64,000 nt of DNA from Hyaloperonospora brassicae (taxonomy: Eukaryota; Oomycota; Peronosporomycetes; Peronosporales; Peronosporaceae), in the NCBI GenBank assembly GCA_947650285.1, contig CANTFL010001475.1, forward strand, positions 186,001 to 250,000, given 5' to 3'. Both the position numbers and the translations under genes were made by a program. Shown here piece after piece: positions 10,570-21,573 of this stretch. The first letter of the stretch is position 1. Each line of letters starts with the position of its first letter. The notes under the pieces are model-generated. The model was not told the origin of the DNA. It made no database searches and saw nothing but the letters and a program-made list of their open reading frames with translations.

Positions 10570-11530
10570 TCTATATACGGACAATGATGCTACACCGAGT
10601 GGTCATCTTGGTCGTGAGAAGACCTATGGCTTGGGACTCTAGCTTTATTGGTTGGTCAAACGCTAAATATGGGTGAGCATATGTATGCGTACGCATGAAT
10701 GATGTCAATGGGTCAAATCCGCAGCTGACGCGGCTGTGCTCCTTGCAAATTTTGTCAGTTTCCACAGGTTTTAAGGAGCCAAGTATGATGGATTTTGCGA
10801 TTCATCTGGCAAACGGCTCAGATGGCAACACATGTATTGTGGTTTTTGTCAACCGTCTGAGAAAAATAGATCACTTATCGGCTATGCATTTCTCAATAAT
10901 TGATGGAGGTACAGCAAAGGCGTTCGTCGATAGCTTGTTTCATCAACGCGGTATATCAGTGACAATTATCGCGAATAAATATCCTTGGTTCACCCGTCAA
11001 TTTTAAAGTCAATCTTAAATTTTCTGCGGTTCTGATTGGACATGTTTACAGCGGATCATGTCTATATCGATGGTCAAACCGAGCAGATGAACCGCGTGAT
11101 TTTGTCATGCTACTCAGTATTTGATGTGATAGGCCTATTACTTCGAGCTCCATGCTCCCTATAGTTATATTAGCGTTGTATATCGCTGGTTATACCTCTA
11201 CGAGCTTTAATACGTTCTGTATGAGCGGTCTGACCCCGACACGCGTTCAGTTAAATATACCACTTCATGGTTCTTAGCTTAGCGGTGGAGAGATGGCCGA
11301 TTGGCTAGCTGATCCTATCATTCTTATCACTCTTTGGGTCTAGTTTTATACGTTTCTCGCAGCGCGATTCAATGTCTTACTACATGTGCGTCATGCAATG
11401 TCTGAAAGCCAAGATGAAGAAAAAGAACCAACTACTATCAAATCTTAAATAGAACGCTACGAGGTCGAAGACCAAGTATTTCTCAATACTAAAGACCTAC
11501 CTTCAAATTCATTGTCCGCTTTATTGACAA
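10570..11530 (+). pseudogene. Integrase remnant of Gypsy element 2
   Basis: Near 10598 the frame gives SGHLGREKTYG. The ORF 10695-11006 encodes the core with MMDFAIHL (first Asp kept) and GNTCIVVFVNRL. The second catalytic block reads ANKYPWFT where element 1 has SDRDPRFT, so the Asp is lost. DGQTEQMNRV (with the catalytic Glu region) follows near 11075. From 11400 a decayed C-terminal part is visible, with YEVEDQVFLNTKDLPSN near 11455. Substitutions and stops show it is dead. Confidence 0.8.
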
Positions 11531-13338
11531 CAAGCCTGACGTCCATAATCATTCTTTTCAACAGTAAAGGATATTCACCAACCCCATTTCAAGCCGAATA
11601 ATTTGTTCCGTACTACTAATCAATCAATAGACCTTCCCGAACCAGTCGTTTCGATAGTAAAGTCAATAAGTAACATCACTATCAATCCAAACCGTCAGTT
11701 CATTCCCTCCGGTGATCTTCCCTTTGTTTATTCTAATTATTCAATCAGCAAGTTAACTTCACTATCAATCTAATCTAACATGCATGTACTTTCGATCCCA
11801 TGAGAAAGTATCCCAGCAACCAATATTAACAATAGAAATTGCGCATTGAATAATTTGCGGTCTTGATCAATAAGGCTTTCCATGTACGCGTAACCTTCCG
11901 AGCAAATTCACACCCACCCCGTGTTTAGCGTTGATTAACAAGACGCATTGGGATTCTTCCTTCGCTTGTAAACCTTGCGAACGCTTGCGCCGACGATGAC
12001 GTCCTTGCCACGTATTGCTGCATCCGCATCAGGCCATACAGCTGCCCCCTACGCGAGGTAGACCCTGGTTCATGGTTCGTAGACGATTCTACACCAATTC
12101 CAAGCGTTCCACACGCTCGCGAAGTCGTCAATCGCTTGACGCAGGATCGACACGAGATGCCGCCGCCTTGCTTGATAAGCAAGGAAATCACCTGTTCCGT
12201 ACGGAGAGACTTCTAAAGCGACGTATTCGTAACGCTTAATACTTTATGAAATGGCGGGGAAACCCCGAGTATGAGAAATCGTGTTAATTTACCACGATTT
12301 TCCAGCGGCTGGATTGCATCTACGTCGTTGACTTTTAACACCGTATGCAGGGTCCACCTACTAACCTATCAGCGTTCTTTACTGGTAGATGGGTGGGCGT
12401 GTGAACTGATCGATGGTCATGCCGTGACACGTACCCGAGGGTTCGGTCAAGGTACCACCACTTGTGTGTGGTATGTTGGTAGTTGATACCTCGTCTAGGA
12501 CCAGCACAACGATTGCAATCGGCCTTCCGCTTTTCTCTCGGCATAACGGGTTTGCGTTCTGGACGAACTTCAGCTCTGTTGCAGCTATCTATAACATTCT
12601 AATCTTCTACAATTGACGTACGTGCTATACCAATTGGATGAGCTGCACTTAGTTGTCGCTGTCTGCTTTTCCCGGGTACAGGATGATAGTAATGGTCTCA
12701 TTGAGTATACCAAGGTACTGTGTGACTGGTCATACGATCTAATAGGTATGGGAATACCAAAAAAATCCTTAGGATCAGATATAGATCTCCTAGAGCTCGA
12801 CGTGCAGATATTTTGACATTCTTCGTTGCCTCTTGTTTACCTTTCCACTCCGTCAATGATTGGCGAGGGGCTTGTCAAATTGTGTCATCGATTCTGGAGA
12901 GCTGATCGATATGTCATTGAGTAGCCTTCACAATACAACGTCATCGAGTGTAAGCGATTCTATTACATTTGCAAAGCCTCTTGTTGCTGCTGCTCACCGT
13001 GTCGGTTAATGAGCCTGTTTGGATCAGGACATCGGGCATTACTCAGCTGTGCGATCGAATATTCAGCATCAAGTTGTGCGAACGGATTCAATGTGTGAGT
13101 GGGTTCATCTATATGGACTGGTGATATTGGCTTCAAAACACCCAGATCGATATCACTCTCGTATTTTACCAACTCGGCTTCAAAATATTTCTTGGAGGTC
13201 TTTCACCCGTCCCCTGATGGCTTCATTAAGCTTTGTATCGGATGGCAACCATGATACATCTATAATTCACTGCAAACAATCAAATAGTCTTCATTAGACG
13301 GGAGTAGATCCGTATCATCGATAGTACGGTGAAAGGTG
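11531..13338. other. Unassigned 1.8 kb between integrase remnant and 3' LTR of element 2
   Basis: This AT-rich stretch contains only short open frames; I recognise no protein domain. Because it lies between the integrase and the 3' LTR it should belong to element 2 (an untranslated 3' region or a decayed extra ORF) or to another insertion within it. A CVIDSGE-like string near 12890 recalls a protease motif but has no supporting context. Confidence 0.4.
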
Positions 13339-13858
13339 TGTAACGATGTTACACTTGGATGGTACAGACGCGGTGACTGGGTAGGTGTTCCCCGTCGTTA
13401 CTGGCTATACCAATCAGCGCCGTAATAAGAACGTTTGGTGGACTGAGGCGTTTAAGCCATCAAAAGAGATATGTATCAGGGTTTTCACTTGACGATACCA
13501 CACCATACATTAGGTTTTCGATTGTAAAAGTATCGTCGTTTTATAGAATGAACAGATCTCATTTTACCTTTGGAACCGTTGATACATCCTACAGTGCCTT
13601 GTATAGACCAACTTGTTAGCACTTTGTGCTGTAAATTCAATGAATCATTGCCCTATGCGCTTCTAAACTATCTGAGTCGAAACCTTTAGTCCTATGAATT
13701 CAGGTATCTCATATAGCCGTTGTTCTGTAGTCAGTTGACCTTTGGAATCGTTATTCGTAGAAAAATGCCCAATTTAGTCGACTTCTTGTCGGACCATTAA
13801 GTGGGGTCTTTGAGCTCAATTATCTCTCCAGAAATGTGCAATACTAGCTCCGCTGCGC
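13339..13858 (+). repeat. 3' LTR of Gypsy element 2
   Basis: It starts TGTAACGATGTTACAC at 13339, matching the start of the first element's LTR, and ends with TAGCTCCGCTGCG near 13858, the LTR end signature. The length (about 520 bp) matches the other copy (531 bp). Internal GTTGACC/GTCGAC repeats are also shared in style. Identity in the middle is low, consistent with an old element. Confidence 0.65.
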
Positions 13859-15580
13859 TTTCTTCGACAAGAAGCTGGTATATCACTTCTTCAGGATTCT
13901 TCTGCACTATTTTGTCGCCCATTGTGCTGTATACGATGAGTTACCGCGTCCGGTACTGCGAGGTTTTACCGTTTTATCACCATCCAATCAAAATTCTGGT
14001 CCAGGAATAACAATGATAGTGTAAGACCAGTTGTACTGACAATCTCCCTGGGACAACTCATATCGTCTGCGAGTTCATGACAGCTTCACAATCACGACTG
14101 GGAAACAATTGTTTTGGCCACATATCTGGCGGATGAGACAGTTGCATGTCTTTGATACCAGATCGGTTCAATCAGAATGTCATCTTGATGAATAATATCC
14201 ACCAATGTGGACCTTGCTAAGTATTTGAAAAACAAATATTGGCTTCCAAGGTAAAAGTCGGTACTGCTATACTCATTAATTGATATATCCCATTCGACAA
14301 CCATTCGACCGACCATTCGACCAACCATTTGACCAACCAACTGCTGCTAGGCGCGCACGATGGGGGTGAGCTTGTCGCTATAATATGAGTTTCAGACAAA
14401 CAGTCACAGAAGGTTAAAAGGGTCTACCGAGAGACTTGGCTACGTTAAAAACGGATCTACTTTTTCATTTTCTGCATGTGTTTCTTAGAACATTTAGCCA
14501 TCCTCTGCTCGTTGAATGTACAGTGCAAATTGGAAGAGTCTGTCTACACTGTGCCAAAGTAGTTAGGTTATTCGAAGCAAGTACCAGCGGACGGTGCTTC
14601 GTTACCACCTTCATCGTATTGCCTATCACCCCGACAACGCATAGTTCACGAAGTTTGGTGGCAACACTACAATGGAGATCATCAGGCTTCAGCGAACAGG
14701 ACCATTACTCGGGCTTCGACAATATACCCACTGTCTGCAATCTGAAACGCAAAACGACCAAGAGATGATCTGTAATGGGGTTGATCTCGTTACGTGTCAT
14801 TGGCGTGAATTGGGTCAATCGTAAGTATAATCTTACTTGATAAAATATACTAATATTGACCTCTGTAAGTAAATATTGATGAAGGAATGTAACTTTCAAG
14901 GAAACATTCAGTACTGCTCTACTTTTTGATTGATGCAGGCCATGTTGTAATCCAAGTAAGCCACCAATTGCAGCTACACGCGCGTAATGGGTGCTAAGCA
15001 AGGTTACATACCTGTAGTTTGTAGTTCAATAGAGTTTAAGTAAGACAGAGTAGGTTTTCTGGGAGAGACCTGAATCTACTTAACTCAGTTTTACTTTTCC
15101 CGCATTCGATGCAGGTCTTGCTCAGTCTGACACCCCTCCCTCTGCACGTACAGTGTCCGTGAGGCTATGGGAGCACACACCCCTGCACTTTCATATGTGC
15201 AAGTGGTTTACCATTCATCTGGTAAGAGTGCGCTCCATTACGCAAACGACCATTCGCAACTTCAATCAGTCCTACGTATTTCGCGCCATATGACCTCTGT
15301 CAGTCACGACTTCACCTGTTTGAGCTCATGTTGACTCGTTCGCCAAGGACCAATACTTGTAACACCTGCCCGACAATGACGAGGACAAGCACGGCATGAG
15401 AGCAAATTCAACATGGATGTGCGTGTCTTCGTACCGTTTGATTTTCAAGATCTGTCAATGACCTGTGAACGTTTCATCTTGTTCTATGCGAAAGTAGGAC
15501 TGCGTGAATCCACTGAGATGACCGTTCGTTCGTTCATCCAGAAAGGCAGCAGATGTATGGCTCTACGATCTACGATAGCG
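13859..15580. other. Gene-free stretch between Gypsy element 2 and the inverted duplication
   Basis: Open frames here are short (110 codons or less) and resemble nothing I know. It contains a small 12-bp tandem array at 14290-14337. I see no RNA gene or splice-supported exon. Confidence 0.4.
14290..14337. repeat. 12-bp minisatellite, about 4 units
   Basis: Units are CATTCGACAAC, CATTCGACCGAC, CATTCGACCAAC and CATTTGACCAAC in tandem, the first one base short. A simple tandem duplication with slight divergence. Confidence 0.85.
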
Positions 15581-16196
15581 GTCTGCAGGTCCAGCATAGC
15601 CCGCTATCGATCTCCGCGGTTACCAACTTTCGATGCTATGAAAGCCGGAAGAGCTCTTCTGACAAGCATTTGCATGCCATGCATGTATCGCAACACACAA
15701 AACTAGAAAGTAAAACCTGACGGAAGCATTCCAAGTCTTTTCAGGTGCCAGTGGCCACCGGCATGCCAGCAACGACTGCTCATATCAGTGACTATATGGT
15801 GTCAGCATGTAGTGTTGCCTTGCTTCTAGCAGATACACGTTAGCAGCGCACAGCTTTTCATCTCCTTCAGTCACTTGTACCCAGACGAAGACAGCAGACA
15901 CGTTCTGCAGAGCCAGAGCTGTACTACGATTCATGCCAGACCGAAGAAGCATAGCGTATACCACTCCTTCTTTCGCAGTGTCCACCCTGCACTCAGATGT
16001 TGTCCTTCTCGTGAATATCACTGTCAGACACAAGATCAAAAGCCCAACGATCTATTTGCTATCATCGTAAACGAAATTTGCTCACGTAGCGTACGGTCTG
16101 GCGCACCATGCAGCTGTTGTCTGACAGCATGTTGACCGTCGTCCTTCCCGAAGTCTCGATTGGCTCCAGACGAAGACAGCCTGATCGGCACAAGTG

Positions 16197-16210
16197 CCAA
16201 ATGCAATACT
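16197..16210. repeat. Target-site duplication of LINE A (left copy)
   Basis: 14 bp, CCAAATGCAATACT, identical to 19983-19996. It occurs once, as reverse complement, at 25945-25958 in the uninterrupted arm. Confidence 0.93.
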
Positions 16211-17441
16211 GGGCCAGATTGGACGCGCATCACGCTCGTATGTCTGTCGGGGCGAGCAGTCAGTGGGACGGTGACGAATGGTTAATTTCATACCATCAAA
16301 CGTTTCCTGACCATCCCGCTGTTGCTGATCACCGGATGGATACATTAGCCGCTTTCTGGGGCCGCTTTCACTGGGATGGCAATCCTTGGATTCAAGGGCC
16401 AGACGGCAAGCCCCTAGAGCGGGCCAAATATGCCCGGATACCTCCATGTTCACTGCGCAGTCTGTGCATTCGGCGACTGGGGTCACATGAATTTCAATTT
16501 ACGTTCCCGTCTCTCGGCGGTACTTCGTCTCGGCATATGCATTGTAAATTACAACGTTGGGCGACTTCGATCCCGCTCTCGTCACCCCACCTTGCTGTCG
16601 GTGCGGGACCGGTAGAGCCCGGGCTCGTCTTACGTCATCCACCGCCGTTTCGGAGCGCTTATAAATGGTCCCGGGTGCGAGCTGATTTAATTGTCGGGTC
16701 CTGTCGGGACCCTGTCGAGTCCGCGAACTCGGCGATTCGCCTCCGCCAAGATGTCAATGGAATCCATTGGTCGATTGACGGGAATTTACCAGAATTACGG
16801 GGGTCGCCTCAGCAAGTGTCTAACTACTGGGAGCATTCGTACCATCGTACCTTGGTGTTTCATGCCCACCCGGAGCTTCACCGTTTCCCTTGGAGTGTGC
16901 CAGAGACGGTGGCCAATGTAGATGTGTGGACAACGCTTATGAAGCAAGCGTTTCACGTTCATAAACGCCTTCTGCACCCTGGCCTACAGTCCCGGTTGAA
17001 GGCCTATGACGCGCAGGCGGTATCGAATAGTTGGCAGTCAGCTGCATCAAATCAAACGCCTTCCCAAGTTTGGAAACACGCAAACGGGCTAACGGAGTAT
17101 CAAGTCTGGACATGCTATCGTATCGCGACAAAGCAGCTAAATCTATACCATGCCGGTCGCACGCTGGACAACAGTTGTCGTACGGTGCTGCACTGCCGAG
17201 GACGCAAAGAGACAGCGGCGCACATTTTCTGGGAGTGCCCAATCGCGCAAGCGTGTTGGTGTCACTTGATAGGACACTGGACCGGTGGGGGTGCGACGAA
17301 CGCAGTTCTTTCCACCTTCTTTCAGCACTGCGCCAATCGCAAAGCCCCGCCCATTCCACGTCAGCTGAGTTTGCGGTTGCAAAGCCGTTTTCAAGATGAC
17401 TCTGACGCCGCAGCAACAGAATTCGAACGGATCTGGTTCAT
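16211..17441 (+). pseudogene. LINE A ORF2 C-terminal part (post-RT region with zf-RVT), first piece
   Basis: Translation shows the C-terminal half of a LINE ORF2. Blocks shared with LINE B include ELHRFPWSVPE, GLTEYQVWTCYRI and a zf-RVT-like zinc motif with CRGRKETAAHIFWEC. The open frame starting upstream at 16108 is chimeric: its first 34 codons are arm DNA. The frame is broken at 17441 by LINE B, whose T-run is read as FIFF before a stop. It lacks endonuclease and RT core, so it is non-autonomous. Confidence 0.85.
17424..17441. repeat. Target-site duplication of LINE B (left copy)
   Basis: 18 bp, CGAACGGATCTGGTTCAT, identical to 19618-19635. It directly precedes the T-run that is LINE B's poly(A) tail. 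Confidence 0.92.
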
Positions 17442-19617
17442 TTTTTTTTGTGATCAGATGGTCTATTAACATGGGTTTAGCTATGTACAAGATCTCTGGT
17501 AAATGCGGAGCCAAACGGCCAGCCCCGGTTTGTCCGAAGGGTGGCTTTGGCTAGCCCTTGACATGCCTGGAGGCCCGTCAGGTGCTCGTTCGAGCAACTC
17601 GATGCTGGATACTAGCACGGCGCCCATGATGGCTGAAGCCTCTTTTCTGTGCTCTCTGGTCGCAATCGCGCGAAGTTGGCAGACGCATGCAGTCCAAAAG
17701 CTCTGCGTGGTTCCGGGGAGGTCGGACACGACTGTGCTGTAGACGGCTTCATTGCGGTCGGTCCACAGCCTTGTAAGACACATCGTCGCAAGAATGTGCC
17801 ACATTCTCTTCCAGACGTGGTCGGCCATTTCCCGATCCTCCTGAAAGCGGTCTTTCAGTATTGCTGTGCGGTGCTGTGGTACGTGCGACACTCGTCGACT
17901 TGCACACGCTTGAAAAAATTGCTGAGTGCGCTGTCGTGATGGTCGCTCGCCTGTCCATTGACTAACGAGTTTACCCCAGAGAGCTTCAGCATACGCGCAC
18001 TCCCAGAATAAATGAGCCGGAGTCTCCTTTTTTCCCCGACAGCCCGGTCGCTTCCTACATTCGTCGTTCTCGGACCGCCCAGCGTGATGGAGATCAAGTT
18101 GTCCAGTCACGATCCTGTACCCGGTCCAGACTTGAAAATCAGTCAGGCCATGGCTATGATCCCATGCTTGCTTAGGTGTTTGGCTGAGGACTGCTCGTTG
18201 CCAGTCATCCGTGCTTGCGCGTGTTTCTAGCCGATCCAAAAAAGCTCCTAACCGCCGGGCTAGAATTTTTTTGTGAAACGCAAACGCTTGTCGTTTAAGA
18301 CACGCTATGACGCACTCGTTTGGCGTTGTGTCCGGGACTGACCACGGAAATCGGTGAAGCAGAGGGTGCGCCTCGAAGACGAAAACCGTTGATTGTGAAT
18401 CGGAACGTAATGTCCGTTCGGATGCCGTAAACCCGTCTGCCTGCTCCGGGAAATGTCCCGTACACCTCCAGTGTATACCATCGGTCAGCTGATGCAATTG
18501 GACTCGCCGTGTCGGATTAAGCCCAGATTCCAGTGTGCTGCCCTCGATTATTCCTGCGCCCTGGTAATTCCAGGTGTATGGCGAAAAACCCGGTGTAGCG
18601 TGCCGCATGCACAGTGGCTGGTGGGCGTCCAGACGTGAGCCGATCGGTATTGCTGGCGTGGACAGCAGAAGGGCTGTAGCCCACCGCCGTAATTTTCTCA
18701 TCGAATGGTGGTGGGGTTGGTGCGGAGGTTTTGGTATTAGGATGACAAATTCTGCCGGTCCCGTACGTGAGATGCTCAGTCGTGCCAGCGAAGAGTCTTC
18801 AATTCTGTCGTACGCCCGTCGAGTCATGATGCCGCCACGATAATCGCGGATCCAGGGGTTTGCTGACCAGTTAAATGTGGACCAGAAACGCTGGATCTCG
18901 TCGGGCATGTCACCCACCCCGAGCCGTCGCGTTGGAAAAGGGTAGGAGTAAGATAAGACAAATTCATCTCCCTCCCACCAGCTAGTCGCCGTTTCCAGTA
19001 ACGAAGCTGAGTGTGCGACAACCCAAGATGAGACTCGCGCAACTTGGTCCTGTGTTGGGGCGAGCCATTCGCCCAGCGTCTGGTTTACCTCACGTCCTAT
19101 ACTTCGGGACATGCGAGGAGGTTGCCGACGGCCTACCTGCACTGGAGATACCGGGTGTTCTGCTGCGTGCTCCAGTCCACGGTAAGCCCACTGACGCCAC
19201 GCCGAAAAGTACCTGTCCGAGCGTTGAGTGAGCCAGAGAAGTGCGTGCTTCGTTCTTTGTGTGTTGACGGCTACGGACACATCGGCCAGCCCGATACCTC
19301 CCGCCAGTTTTGGTGTAAAGAGTAGACCCGGGTTGACTTTGTGCCGACTTTTGTCCGTCGTCGTTGCATGAGCCCATAAGAATTGCTTATATAAATTGTT
19401 CACTTCGATCATCGCCCACGAAGGTATTTCAAAGACGCTCGCCGTAAAGAGCAACGACGGTAGTACTATGGAGTTTAAGATAAGAACCCGGTTCTCCACA
19501 CTTGTAGCGACTTGTGTTGCCGTAAGGAGGCGACGCTGAATCTTCTGAATCCTAAGTGCCCAATTTTTATTCTCTAAGCCCCCAGTTCCGATCTCAAAAC
19601 CCAGATATTGCGTTGTG
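17442..19617 (-). mobile_element. LINE B: 5'-truncated LINE nested inside LINE A
   Basis: It is flanked by the 18-bp direct repeat CGAACGGATCTGGTTCAT (17424-17441 and 19618-19635). On the minus strand it begins within the RT region and ends in an A8-A9 tail (T-run 17441-17449), as expected for target-primed insertion. About 2.18 kb. It is oriented opposite to LINE A and related to it at protein level, so two members of one LINE family inserted in succession. Confidence 0.92.
17481..19617 (-). pseudogene. LINE B ORF2 C-terminal fragment (RT end, zf-RVT)
   Basis: The frame is open from the element's truncated end at 19617 (no ATG needed) to a stop at 17481, about 710 codons. It starts with YLGF, a conserved block near the end of LINE reverse transcriptases, followed by an RVLILNSIVLPSLLF helix typical of the thumb region. 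Later come HRFPWSVPD, GLTDFQVWTGYRI and the zinc motif with GCRGKKETPAHLFWEC. The endonuclease and RT catalytic core are missing. The long uninterrupted frame indicates a young insertion. Confidence 0.88.
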
Positions 19618-19635
19618 CGAACGGATCTGGTTCAT
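19618..19635. repeat. Target-site duplication of LINE B (right copy)
   Basis: Identical to 17424-17441; the LINE A reading frame resumes here. Confidence 0.92.
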
Positions 19636-19982
19636 ATTAAGCTCCATCTGCCAAGAACATTTGTGGACCGAGCGGAACTCGGCGGTCTTTAGAGGAGCCG
19701 TGACTACTCCATCCGCAAGTGTCCAAATGTACTGGACACGCGGTGTTCGCCAGCTACGGGCAATTGCAATACGCGAGCATCGAGCCGCGGCTACGGCCGT
19801 ACGAGGGGCCCGACTTCATGCCTGTCTTGAACTTCTGATTCAAGAGCCCCGTGGACACCCGCCCTACGCGGGTGTCAGCCACGATCCGCTGCCGCGACCG
19901 GCGCTCATATCCTGGCTCAGGATTTTTCAGACCTCTTGTCCACATTAAATATGTCAATAGATGATCATGAAACTCCTCCTCC
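19636..19982 (+). pseudogene. LINE A ORF2 end and 3' UTR, second piece
   Basis: After the second copy of the 18-bp repeat the frame resumes with ICQEHLWTERNSAVF and RQLRAIAIREHRAA, then ends at 19948. LINE B has the counterparts LTRLWTDRNEAVY and QLRAIATREHRKEA, confirming homology. The remaining 34 bp before the flanking repeat are 3' UTR with an ATGTCAATAGATGATCA stretch similar to the 3' end of LINE B. Confidence 0.85.
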
Positions 19983-19996
19983 CCAAATGCAATACT
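19983..19996. repeat. Target-site duplication of LINE A (right copy)
   Basis: Identical to 16197-16210. From here the left arm again matches the right arm base for base. Confidence 0.93.
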
Positions 19997-20467
19997 CTAC
20001 TATGCTTGCAACGACGTCACCATGTGATGCATGGAGCATGCTGGATGCGCGTTCCAGCGGACCGGGCATCTGCTTCACCCGGACTCGGTACCTGCTACAG
20101 CTCTGGTGAATATTCCAACAAAGGCATGAGGTCTTATCTACCCTACCTATCGGTGTCAATCTGTCAGCCGCCGCAACCACTCGGGCCAACAGCCGTGCAC
20201 TTCTCTCTCTCTGTCTCTACCTCTCTGTCTCTACTTAGCAGCATCCTTCCTTGCAAGCCATCGGAATGCCATCTACATGTGCTCTCTCGCATCTGTGGCA
20301 GTTCTCCGCAACGATTGCGCTTCACTCGACCGCAACCTTCGTGTCTACCTGGAAGACCATCTGGAGGCTAGCTTTCAACGGACTCTACGCTCTATTTGCC
20401 ACGATTGAGGTCTGTCTGAAAATGATGCGAGGTCGGTGCACTCGCGGCGCTCGGACCGAGCAAGTGT

Positions 20468-20483
20468 GTTCATTCCTCAACTC
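20468..20483 (+). promoter_or_regulatory. Oomycete-type initiator (Inr) of the left secreted-protein gene
   Basis: GTTCATTCCTCAACTC matches the published oomycete initiator consensus GCTCATTYYNCAWTTT at 13 of 16 positions by my count. It lies 63 bp upstream of the ATG, a plausible transcription start. A pyrimidine-rich CTCTCTGTCTCTAC stretch lies further upstream at about 20200-20236. Confidence 0.5.
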
Positions 20484-20545
20484 ACGACGAACGAAACAAC
20501 TCACACCAACACAACTACCCGCGTACATCTACGACCAGTATCACC

Positions 20546-21202
20546 ATGCAGCTCAGCAAGATGATCGGTGTGCTAAGCGTGGGTGCTTTAGCTGCTTTGG
20601 CACTCTCGAGCAACCCTGTGGATGCGTCGACGGCAGCCACACAGACCGGGCATCGGCACCACCACCGCAGCCGCAGAGACGACGACGACAGTTCTGACAA
20701 CCGCAGGGGAAGCTACGGCAAAAGGCGCGTCTACAGAGACGACGACGATGACAGCAGTGACGGCGGGAGAAGGCCTTATGGCAACCAGCGTGGCAACAAT
20801 GACTACCGTAACGACAACGGCGGCGACGGTCGCGATTATTACTCGGGCGGCAATGGCAACCAGCGCGCCAACGGAGGTGCGGCAGTGGGGCCGATCAACA
20901 ATGGTGTTGGTGCCGGTGCTGGCGTGGCTCCCAATGCTGGTCTCCCCGCCAACGGTGGAGCGGGTCAACCTGCCGCTACGTTACCCTATGCGGGCACACC
21001 TCCGAACACCGGGACTGCGGTGAAAGGGGGAGCTGGGGTAAAAGCTAAGCCAGGCCACAACCCTGTCACTGGGAAGAGCACCGGCGTGGATTCGACTGGC
21101 AATGCCAATGTCGGTGCAGGCGGAAACGCGTATGGCGCGGACGGTCCGCACCTGGCGGACGTGAAGCAGACGACCGTGCAGACCGGTGGCCTCCGCCACT
21201 AA
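20546..21202 (+). CDS. Secreted cysteine-free Asp/Arg- and Gly/Asn-rich protein (left copy)
   Basis: 218 aa from ATG at 20546. Residues 1-27 form a classical signal peptide (short basic start, then a hydrophobic Val/Leu/Ala core ending at VDA), so the protein should be secreted. Next is a His/Arg patch (HRHHHRSRR), then two imperfect repeats of the form RRDDDD-SSD-RR-x-YG, then a Gly/Asn/Ala-rich low-complexity half. There is no Cys and no RXLR or LxLFLAK motif. It may be a cell-wall or matrix protein or an atypical secreted effector; I do not recognise the family. An identical protein is encoded in the opposite arm. No intron is needed. Confidence 0.85.
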   Translation: MQLSKMIGVLSVGALAALALSSNPVDASTAATQTGHRHHHRSRRDDDDSSDNRRGSYGKRRVYRDDDDDSSDGGRRPYGNQRGNNDYRNDNGGDGRDYYSGGNGNQRANGGAAVGPINNGVGAGAGVAPNAGLPANGGAGQPAATLPYAGTPPNTGTAVKGGAGVKAKPGHNPVTGKSTGVDSTGNANVGAGGNAYGADGPHLADVKQTTVQTGGLRH

Positions 21203-21573
21203 GCCAGGTAAACGCTCGCGATCCGTGTTCTGTACGCGACACGTGTTGGCTTTGTCAGTCGACCGGTGTGGCGAACTGACACTAGAACTGTTTGACGTAG
21301 CCGACGAGTATCTTGCCACTCACTACCCATCCCCAGTATGTATTGCTACTCATTGGGTCTGACAAGCACGACGTGCATGCATTAGAATGTCGTTGTCGTA
21401 GCCGTACATATAGTTGCCGTGCAGCGCAGGTAGTTTTCAGTGAATATACAAACGCAGCTGGTCAATTGCAAACAGTCTTCTCCAGCTTTTACTTTCTCTT
21501 GGCGCGGTCGATGGATAAAGAGTATGAAAAGCTCACGTCACTTGCAGCTTCTGCCGACACTTCAGAGCGTGGG

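Larger units (their letters stand above)
6095..13858 (+). mobile_element. Ty3/Gypsy element 2, heavily decayed, both LTR remnants present
   Basis: On the plus strand, remnants occur in Gypsy order: LTR end at 6779, gag at 7340-7620, RT at 8911-9560, RNase H at 9930-10080, integrase at 10570-11530, and a 3' LTR from 13339. Each domain matches the corresponding piece of the first element in motif and order, but with many stops and substitutions, so it is much older. The 5' edge is only estimated (LTR homology is clear from about 6320). Between the integrase tail and the 3' LTR lie 1.8 kb with no domain I recognise. Confidence 0.8.
16211..19982 (+). mobile_element. LINE A: 5'-truncated non-LTR retrotransposon, itself interrupted
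   Basis: The element is flanked by the 14-bp direct repeat CCAAATGCAATACT (16197-16210 and 19983-19996). The unduplicated site exists in the other arm. Its own sequence is 16211-17441 plus 19636-19982 (about 1.58 kb), the 3' part of a LINE ORF2. Removing the inner insertion and one 18-bp repeat brings the two parts into one frame. The 5' truncation and target-site duplication fit target-primed reverse transcription. No clear poly(A) tail is seen; the 3' end reads CTCCTCCTCCCC. Confidence 0.9.
15585..21573 (+). repeat. Left arm of a large inverted duplication (interrupted by nested LINEs)
   Basis: Segments 15585-16210 and 19983-21573 together match the reverse complement of 24368-26570. Paired coordinates sum to 42155 outside the LINE insertion and 45941 inside it. 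Identity is near-complete over the secreted gene and its flanks and drops towards the outer end (15585-15620). The arm carries the gene at 20546-21202 and is interrupted by 3.8 kb of LINE sequence. The inner boundary, where the arms stop matching, is 21573 opposite 24368. Confidence 0.92.

Noticed and set aside
12870..12960. A second Gypsy protease from the CVIDSGE string
   Set aside because: A short match only, no flanking protease blocks, and the frame breaks within a few codons.
16108..17469. A single 453-codon gene
   Set aside because: It is chimeric: the first 34 codons are duplicated-arm DNA and the end is the T-run of LINE B. Only the middle is LINE A coding sequence.
20588..21023. 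Open frames of 126 and 133 codons on both strands over the secreted gene (also in the right arm)
   Set aside because: They are shadows of a compositionally biased gene. Between the arms these frames change amino acids where the 218-aa frame changes only silently.
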